Positions 1-4,468 of a stretch of DNA of 8,742 nucleotides are shown here, piece by piece; the stretch's first letter is position 1; each line of letters begins with the position of its first letter. Location of the stretch: positions 1 through 8,742 of the forward strand of contig JAEYUD010000135.1 of the NCBI GenBank assembly GCA_023433685.1. Reading direction: 5' to 3'. Below the pieces are notes generated by a model. It searched no databases. It saw only the letters and a program-made list of their open reading frames with translations, and was not told the origin of the DNA. Origin of the DNA: Bacteroidota bacterium. GTDB taxonomy: Bacteria > Bacteroidota > Ignavibacteria > Ignavibacteriales > Ignavibacteriaceae. The translations under genes and the position numbers were made by a program.

Positions 1-578
1 ATGTTAAGTAGTCTGAAAAGTCCGTCGGGCAGCCCGGCAACATTAACCATCTCTTCGATCAGTTTCGCCACTTCCTGTGTCTGTGAGGCAGCTTTGAGGA
101 TAACAGCGTTACCCGCGATCAGAGCCATTGCCACTTCATGCACGGGAATGCCGAAGGGGTAATTCCACGGACTGATGATCCCCACCACGCCGTAAGGAAC
201 ACGATCGATATATGAAATTTTATTGGCGAGGAGGATATTTCCCGGTTTCAGGCGCCTTCTGCGGAGGATCCTTTTGGCATTCTTTGCATAAAAGTTAATC
301 GCAAGAGTCGATGGCATCACCTCGGTGGAAAGGGCATCAAAAATTGTTTTACCCGCGTCAAGCGCGATAATTCTGGAAAACCTGTCGGCATTATCAACCA
401 GATGATCCCGCATCTTAAGGAGGTGATCCCTCCTCGTATTGAAAGACTTCGCCGCCCAGATCTTCTGCGCCTCACGAGCCTTTACCACTGCCGCGTTCAG
501 TTCTTCAACTGTATTCAGCGGCGTCTCACCGATCTTCTCTCCCGTAGCGGGATTATATGATATTGTAACTTCCATCAT
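1..578 (-). CDS. NAD(P)-dependent aldehyde dehydrogenase, N-terminal part (runs off window)
   Basis: This is the first roughly 191 residues of an aldehyde dehydrogenase, which oxidises an aldehyde to a carboxylic acid with NAD(P)+. The start is one of two adjacent ATGs (576-578 or 573-575). An in-frame TGA two codons upstream excludes a longer protein, and GAAGG just before the ATGs is the only ribosome-site candidate. Counting from the second Met, an N-terminal N-P-A-T-G segment (8-12) is followed by a helical region and the Rossmann-type motif IISPWNYPF (133-141). N138 there is the conserved oxyanion Asn. A-G-N-A-V-I-L-K ends at the cofactor-binding Lys K161. The usual K-P-S-E after this Lys reads K-A-A-S here. 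The catalytic Cys and general-base Glu lie beyond the window, so activity cannot be confirmed. The gene follows the SDR gene on the same strand after about 130 bases and probably acts on its aldehyde product (inference). The substrate is unknown. Confidence 0.9.
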   Translation of the reverse strand, partial: MMEVTISYNPATGEKIGETPLNTVEELNAAVVKAREAQKIWAAKSFNTRRDHLLKMRDHLVDNADRFSRIIALDAGKTIFDALSTEVMPSTLAINFYAKNAKRILRRRRLKPGNILLANKISYIDRVPYGVVGIISPWNYPFGIPVHEVAMALIAGNAVILKAASQTQEVAKLIEEMVNVAGLPDGLFRLLN

Positions 579-652
579 CCTTCATTCTAAAAAAATCAAA
601 AACTGACCTGCTACATGCGGTACAAACTTCATTTATCATCTGCCAAAGGCGG

Positions 653-718
653 TTCATACTTCATACCTCTCACTTCATACCCACCAAATCCTCCACACTC
701 CACACTCTACACTCTCCC
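653..718. repeat. Short heptanucleotide tandem repeats
   Basis: Two imperfect heptamer arrays lie 10 bases apart. At 653-680 there are four units, TTCATAC, TTCATAC, CTCTCAC, TTCATAC. At 691-718 there are four more, CTCCACA, CTCCACA, CTCTACA, CTCTCCC. The second array runs across the stop codon of the SDR gene (707-709), so it also encodes that protein's last residues. The rest of the gap between the two minus-strand genes (579-652) shows no gene, clear promoter or terminator. The unit length recalls short tandem heptamer repeats known in some other bacterial groups, but I do not recognise this family. Confidence 0.6.
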
Positions 719-1528
719 CTTAAAACTACTCATACTCTCCGTCACCTTCAAAAATCTGAGGGTCCACTGAAACCAGCTGTCGGGCATCAAGCGCATTCTC
801 GGCGTTAGGTGAACTGTATAAGGCCTTTTGGGGGCGTGTCTCCCCTTTTTGATCGCTGCTTCCACTATCGCTTTGGCTATGACATCGTGACTCTTAAGGA
901 GCGGCACAATAAGTCCACCCGGGAAAGGGATCTTTGCCCCTTCGAACATTCCTGTTCTTATATAAGAAGGATGGATCGAGGAGAACTTGACGCCGTTCTT
1001 ACCGAGGTTTTGTGCCTCGAACCTGAGTGACTCGGTCAGACCCCACACCGCCCATTTGGAGGCGGCATACATCGCCAGACCCGGCACGCCAATAGTACCC
1101 GCGGCTGAGGAGATGTTAACCACATGTCCCCTGTTCCGTTCATACATCGCGGGGAGGAAGGCTTTCGTGGTGTAGATAAAACTTGTCAGGTTCACATCGA
1201 TCGTCTTCTCCCAATCCTCGTCGGGTCGCTCGTGGAAGTAACCGCTCTTCACAAAGCCGGCGTTGTTAACGAGGATATCGACACTTCCCATCTCTTCGAA
1301 GGCGGTCTTGCCGAGTCCGTAAACACGGTTTTTGTCGGTCACATCGCATACATGATAAAATACTTTTCCCTTCCCCGCGAGTTCCTTTTTGGCTTCTTCG
1401 ATCGCCGCGGGATTTAGATCCCAGATCGTGACAGTAACCCCCTCGGCGAGCAATCTTTTCACGGTTGCAAGTCCGATTCCCATCGCTCCGCCCGTTACAA
1501 CGGCGGTGGCATTTTGAAGATCTTTCAT
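707..1528 (-). CDS. Classical short-chain dehydrogenase/reductase, SDR16C-like
   Basis: This is a 273-residue NAD(P)-dependent oxidoreductase interconverting an alcohol and a carbonyl. It has the cofactor motif T12-G-G-A-M-G-I-G19, and D37 after strand beta-2 favours NAD over NADP. It also has N-N-A-G (88-91), the structural Asn N113, catalytic S141 (in N-I-S-S), Y154 and K158 (Y-A-A-S-K). The Ser-Tyr spacing of 13 is usual. Two features resemble the SDR16C branch (retinol and 17-beta-hydroxysteroid dehydrogenase-like): the T-G-M-F-E-G motif near 192-197 and a tail ending near S-M-S-S-F-K-G-R. That resemblance is from memory and suggests a lipophilic alcohol substrate. The ATG at 1526-1528 is preceded by AGGAAG at good spacing. 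It lies upstream of an aldehyde dehydrogenase gene on the same strand, consistent with a two-step oxidation. The final codons fall in a heptamer repeat, so the C-terminus may vary between strains. Confidence 0.9.
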   Translation of the reverse strand: MKDLQNATAVVTGGAMGIGLATVKRLLAEGVTVTIWDLNPAAIEEAKKELAGKGKVFYHVCDVTDKNRVYGLGKTAFEEMGSVDILVNNAGFVKSGYFHERPDEDWEKTIDVNLTSFIYTTKAFLPAMYERNRGHVVNISSAAGTIGVPGLAMYAASKWAVWGLTESLRFEAQNLGKNGVKFSSIHPSYIRTGMFEGAKIPFPGGLIVPLLKSHDVIAKAIVEAAIKKGRHAPKRPYTVHLTPRMRLMPDSWFQWTLRFLKVTESMSSFKGRV

Positions 1529-1601
1529 TTGAACTTCCTGAATTTTAAACTCGTAATTTAGAGATTTTGAAGGAAAGAATTGGTGCAGGGATTCGGTCTG
1601 A

Positions 1602-1633
1602 TTTGGTCGAAAGTCTGTTACTAATTATCTTTG
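1602..1633 (+). promoter_or_regulatory. Bacteroidota-type promoter for the cyanophycinase-like gene
   Basis: TTTG at 1602-1605 and TATCTTTG at 1626-1633 are separated by 20 bases, matching the Bacteroidota -33/-7 pattern TTTG ... TAnnTTTG. The same bases also read as a weaker sigma-70 pair, TTGGTC-N17-TATCTT. Transcription would begin near 1640, giving a leader of about 30 bases. No good Shine-Dalgarno sequence precedes the ATG at 1671, which is common in Bacteroidota. I saw no convincing promoter for the divergent SDR gene in the same 142-base gap. Confidence 0.55.
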
Positions 1634-1670
1634 TATCAAAAGTTTTCACTTAAAAAACGAGACCCGCCCG

Positions 1671-3686
1671 ATGCTCAGATCATTCATCACCTTGTTACTT
1701 TTTATCACGATCTCTTTCACGATTCACTCGCAGGGATATATCTGCGCCGTTGGAGGTGGTGGTGAGAATTACAGCGACTGGAGTGACGCGCCCTACGCCT
1801 GGGTGGTTGAGAAAAGCGGCAACGGGAAGGTGATAGTACTTTCAGTAAATGATGAGACCACCTGGATCCCCAACTATTTTATTTCGAAGGGGGCCTCCTG
1901 GTCATCGAATCTGAAAATCAACACACGCGATCTGGCGAATTCGCAGGCAGTGTATGACTCGATTGTTTCCGCCTCCGCTGTATTTATAAAAGGGGGCGAC
2001 CAGTACAATTATATTAATTACTGGAAAGGCACACTTACCGAAAACGCCATACGGGCGGTGTGGCAAAGAGGCGGAGTTGTTGCCGGCACTTCCGCGGGAG
2101 CGATGGTTCTTAGTGAATTTATTATATCCGCGAAGTATGGAAGTCTTAATCCAGAGTCGGCTCTCAGCAATCCTTTCACACAGGCGGGGTATATTGAGAC
2201 CGGATTTCTCGGTCTGGCTCCGGGAACCATATTCGACACCCACTTCATTGAGCGTGCCCGGCACGGAAGACTTGTGGCGCAAATGGTGAAGCTTTTCAGC
2301 GAAGGCAACACTTCGGTACGGGGTGTGGGAATCGACGACCGCACCGCGATCTGCATCTCCCCGAACGGCAAGGGCGTCGTTATGGGAAGTGGGGCTGTAT
2401 CCGTGTACAGGGCTGACACTGCAACCGCCTTCATGGTTAACGGCACACAATATGAGATAAACAACCTTCTGGTAACGCAGATGGTAAGCGGCTGGGAGTA
2501 TGATTTTGTTAATAATACCGTGGTAGCCGCCCCTTCGGCAAGAGCGTTTTCAGCAGGCAATAATCCTTCTTTTACTTCAACGGTTTACCTCACCGGGGGG
2601 AACTATCAGCAGTCAGCTCACGCTTCGATTTTGAACGAAATCACCCAAAAGTCAGCAGGAGGTCATATAATGATCTTCGCGGGTCCGGCATACTTAAGTC
2701 AGGCTAACTTTATCCAGGCCGTGCTTCAGGGAGCAGGAGCCAATACCGAAATTGTAACTTACAGTTCCGCGTCCGAAACAGACACGGCTTTGCTTTCACG
2801 TCTGTCTCTGGCTGCCGCAATTATTTTCACCGGCAATGATGTAACCGCGCTTAAACCTCTCACCCTTCCTGGTTCTGCAATTGGTTCGATGCTTAAAACG
2901 CGGTTAGCAACACCGGGTTTTATTTCAGTATTCATCGGGGAAACCTCCCGTCTCGCTGCCGGTGCTTTTGCTGATGACCTTTTCACTGATCAATACGCTA
3001 CCTACCGGGGCAAAATGACACTCAAACAGGGACTCGGCGCGATCAGCGGATTTTCATACGGGCCCCTCACCTACGACAATTCCACCTACCATGAAACAAG
3101 AATGAGCGCCGTGCTCTGGTCGGCTTTCCGGGGAGGATTAAACTCAGGAATGTACGAACACGGAATTGGCACCTACAGGTTCGACCCTGAAACAGCAAAT
3201 ATATATTATAAAGGCTTCCCCTTCTTCCGGTTCGATTTCAGCGAGGCAACCCTTGCTGACAGCTCAAAATACAGGGCTTCGAACAGCGTGGGTCCCCGGC
3301 AGGCAGTCGCTTTTAACCGTTACCGGATATCCGCCTCCAACAACTACACCCGTACATACAACACAACGACTCGCAAATTCACTGATATCCCTGTATCGAT
3401 AAAGGAGCCCTCACAAACCCCGACGGGTTTTGGACTTAAGGTTTTCCCCAATCCCTTTAATCCTGAGTGCAAAGTTTTGATCGACTCCCCAACCGGTGGA
3501 TTCACGGAGGTTTTCCTCCACTCAATCACCGGTGAGAAATTGTTCACACTCCATTCGGGCACACTCCCTTCAGGTACCATACAGCTTGCCCTGAACGGTT
3601 CAGCACTTCCATCAGGAATTTATTTTATTTCAGTTAATAGAACAGGTTACCCGCCCGCGACCGAAAAAGTGGTTTTATTAAAGTAA
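1671..3686 (+). CDS. Secreted cyanophycinase-like peptidase (S51) with degenerate second domain and T9SS sorting tail
   Basis: This 671-residue exported protein starts with a signal peptide (about 1-20). Residues 22-290 are a peptidase S51/cyanophycinase-like domain. It has F-I-K-G-G-D-Q (105-111), the nucleophile elbow G-T-S-A-G-A with S141, D-T-H-F-I-E-R (189-195) with likely catalytic H191, and G-I-D-D-R-T-A-I (220-227). The acidic triad residue would be D222 or D223, where cyanophycinases usually have Glu. Residues 303-515 follow the same order of strands and motifs and look like a second copy: F-T-G-N-D (386-390) for the G-G-D region, G-E-T-S-R-L-A (423-429) for the elbow, and Y-H-E-T-R-M-S-A-V-L (473-482) for the H-F-I-E-R region. 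Its elbow is altered. Residues from about 584 form a type IX secretion sorting domain with V-F-P-N-P-F-N-P. The protein is probably released or attached outside the cell. Cyanophycinases cleave beta-Asp-Arg polymers, but the substrate here is unknown. Family cyanophycinases are usually much shorter, about 270 residues. Confidence 0.9.
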   Translation: MLRSFITLLLFITISFTIHSQGYICAVGGGGENYSDWSDAPYAWVVEKSGNGKVIVLSVNDETTWIPNYFISKGASWSSNLKINTRDLANSQAVYDSIVSASAVFIKGGDQYNYINYWKGTLTENAIRAVWQRGGVVAGTSAGAMVLSEFIISAKYGSLNPESALSNPFTQAGYIETGFLGLAPGTIFDTHFIERARHGRLVAQMVKLFSEGNTSVRGVGIDDRTAICISPNGKGVVMGSGAVSVYRADTATAFMVNGTQYEINNLLVTQMVSGWEYDFVNNTVVAAPSARAFSAGNNPSFTSTVYLTGGNYQQSAHASILNEITQKSAGGHIMIFAGPAYLSQANFIQAVLQGAGANTEIVTYSSASETDTALLSRLSLAAAIIFTGNDVTALKPLTLPGSAIGSMLKTRLATPGFISVFIGETSRLAAGAFADDLFTDQYATYRGKMTLKQGLGAISGFSYGPLTYDNSTYHETRMSAVLWSAFRGGLNSGMYEHGIGTYRFDPETANIYYKGFPFFRFDFSEATLADSSKYRASNSVGPRQAVAFNRYRISASNNYTRTYNTTTRKFTDIPVSIKEPSQTPTGFGLKVFPNPFNPECKVLIDSPTGGFTEVFLHSITGEKLFTLHSGTLPSGTIQLALNGSALPSGIYFISVNRTGYPPATEKVVLLK

Positions 3687-3722
3687 AACGAACTTTTTTG
3701 ATTTAACCGGATAAATTCGTTT
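3686..3722 (+). terminator. Weak stem-loop after the cyanophycinase-like gene
   Basis: AAACGAA (3686-3692) and TTCGTTT (3716-3722) are perfect 7-base complements around a 23-base loop, starting at the last base of the stop codon. The stem is A/T-rich, and no T tract follows beyond the stem's own TTT. It could end transcription of the gene above or simply mark its 3' end, but the support is thin. Confidence 0.25.
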
Positions 3723-3762
3723 ACCTCCTCCCCCACCAGGCAAAAAAATATTTTAAAATTTA

Positions 3763-3794
3763 TTTGACATTCAGAAAAGAAAAGGTTATATTTG
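3763..3794 (+). promoter_or_regulatory. Promoter of the nos operon
   Basis: TTTG (3763-3766), 20 bases, then TATATTTG (3787-3794) exactly fits the Bacteroidota pattern TTTG-N20-TAnnTTTG. The same stretch contains TTGACA (3764-3769), 17 bases, TATATT (3787-3792), a near-perfect sigma-70 promoter. Transcription should start near 3800, leaving an untranslated leader of about 148 bases before the cytochrome c gene. The site is in an A/T-rich stretch. It overlaps the left arm of an inverted repeat (3792-3820), which could let a repressor or activator act at the start site. Confidence 0.7.
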
Positions 3795-3820
3795 AATCAG
3801 ACATTTTTATCTGATTTCAA
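3792..3820 (+). promoter_or_regulatory. Inverted repeat over the nos transcription start (possible operator)
   Basis: AATCAGA (3795-3801) and TCTGATT (3810-3816) are perfect complements with 8 bases between. Allowing one extra T, the arms extend to TTGAATCAGA and TCTGATTTCAA. The repeat sits directly downstream of, and touching, the -7/-10 element, where a dimeric regulator could bind. If transcribed, it would be a hairpin. It is not a clear FNR/CRP site (TTGAT-N4-ATCAA), and the cognate regulator is unknown. Confidence 0.4.
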
Positions 3821-3938
3821 ACGGGACATGACAGCACCGGAAACGGAGCCGCGGCGCGACAGCACTTCAAGCGGTTCCCTCACGACCGGTGCCTTTCTTT
3901 TAACTCAAATTCGGACTTTTTAGTCTGATTACAAACGG
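3797..3938 (+). repeat. Two copies of a hairpin-plus-CAAACGG element, 114 bases apart
   Basis: Copy 1 (3797-3824) and copy 2 (3911-3938) share TC-purine-GAC, a TTTTTA loop, then TCTGATT, one variable base and CAAACGG. The last 15 bases match at 14 positions (3810-3824 and 3924-3938). Copy 2 forms a hairpin, TCGGAC (3911-3916) with GTCTGA (3923-3928), eight bases before the Shine-Dalgarno GGAGG (3937-3941) of the cytochrome gene. Copy 1 lies over the predicted transcription start. The two copies bracket the GC-rich stem-loop at 3834-3892. The arrangement suggests duplication of a leader element, or insertion of the GC-rich unit between copies. Confidence 0.6.
3834..3901 (+). ncRNA. GC-rich structured leader RNA, attenuator-like or small RNA (unrecognised)
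   Basis: In the leader of the nos operon, GCACCGG (3834-3840) pairs perfectly with CCGGTGC (3886-3892). Inside it, GGAGCCGC (3845-3852) pairs with GCGGTTCC (3871-3878) with one G-U pair. A small internal loop (3841-3844 against 3879-3885) separates the two helices, and the apical loop is 18 bases. The outer stem is followed by CTTTCTTTT (3893-3901), as in an intrinsic terminator. It could be a transcription attenuator, the 3' end of a roughly 100-base small RNA from the promoter at 3787, or a ligand- or protein-binding leader. I do not recognise it as a known riboswitch. The helices are read directly from the sequence; the function is inference. Confidence 0.45.
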
Positions 3939-3947
3939 AGGTTTAAC

Positions 3948-4448
3948 GTGAAATCCAAATACATCTACCCTGCTCTTGTTTTGGCATCCGGTCTTTTCCT
4001 GTTTCAGGTTACAGGTTGCGGTGGTGACAACGCTGAAGGGAAAAAGAAATCGAACGCGCAAGGCAGCAGTGCCGCCGCGGAGAACACATCGGGTCTTTCT
4101 GATTTTGAACTTGAGAACGGAATCGGACCCGTCAAAGAAAAACTCACCCTCGGTGAGATCGACCTTGCTAAAGCATCGAGAGGTGAAAAAACTTTCAACG
4201 AAAAATGCGCTTCGTGCCATAAGCTTGATGAAAGATATGTGGGTCCCGCCCAGCGTGATGTAACCACCCGCAGATCACCCGAATACATTGTAAACATGAT
4301 CATGAATCCTGATGAAATGACCAAGAAACACCCGGAAGCAAAGAAGATGCTCGCTGAGTATATGACAGCCATGCCCTTCCAGAATGTTACGAAGGATGAA
4401 GCATTCGACATTTTGGAGTACTTCAGATCGGTAAACAAAACCAAATAA
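3948..4448 (+). CDS. Monohaem cytochrome c lipoprotein, probable electron donor to NosZ
   Basis: This 166-residue protein starts at GTG, fixed by a strong GGAGG (3937-3941) six bases upstream. Its signal peptide ends in a lipobox, V-T-G-C with C24, predicting a lipid-anchored periplasmic protein. A low-complexity linker rich in K, S, A and N (about 28-48) leads to a class I cytochrome c domain. This has C87-A-S-C90-H91 for covalent haem binding, and M142 in A-M-P-F-Q is the likely sixth ligand (M139 is an alternative). The length suits one haem domain plus tether. It is the first gene of the operon, 20 bases before nosZ, which suggests it passes electrons to the CuA site of nitrous oxide reductase. 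Cytochromes c commonly accompany clade II nos clusters. The source of its electrons (a quinol-cytochrome c step) is not in the window. Confidence 0.9.
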   Translation: MKSKYIYPALVLASGLFLFQVTGCGGDNAEGKKKSNAQGSSAAAENTSGLSDFELENGIGPVKEKLTLGEIDLAKASRGEKTFNEKCASCHKLDERYVGPAQRDVTTRRSPEYIVNMIMNPDEMTKKHPEAKKMLAEYMTAMPFQNVTKDEAFDILEYFRSVNKTK

Positions 4449-4468
4449 TTTAACCGGAAGGCAGTCAA

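Noticed and set aside
809..1417. Plus-strand open frames at 809-1030, 987-1175 and 1124-1417
   Set aside because: All lie opposite the SDR gene, which has every catalytic motif. The translated frames show no family features.
1596..1605. TCTGATTT near the first promoter, resembling the leader repeat
   Set aside because: Only about eight bases match, without the hairpin or CAAACGG, which chance can explain in a window of this size.
1902..2986. Minus-strand open frames inside the cyanophycinase-like gene (1902-2450, 2018-2560, 2759-2986)
   Set aside because: They mirror a gene with clear S51 motifs. Their products have no recognisable motif or ribosome site.
3792..3820. FNR/CRP-type site over the nos start
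   Set aside because: The arms do not fit TTGAT-N4-ATCAA or TGTGA-N6-TCACA. Kept only as an unassigned inverted repeat.
3701..4458. Shared 11-mer ATTTAACCGGA at 3701 and 4448
   Set aside because: Several 11-base matches are expected by chance in 8.7 kb, and the contexts differ.
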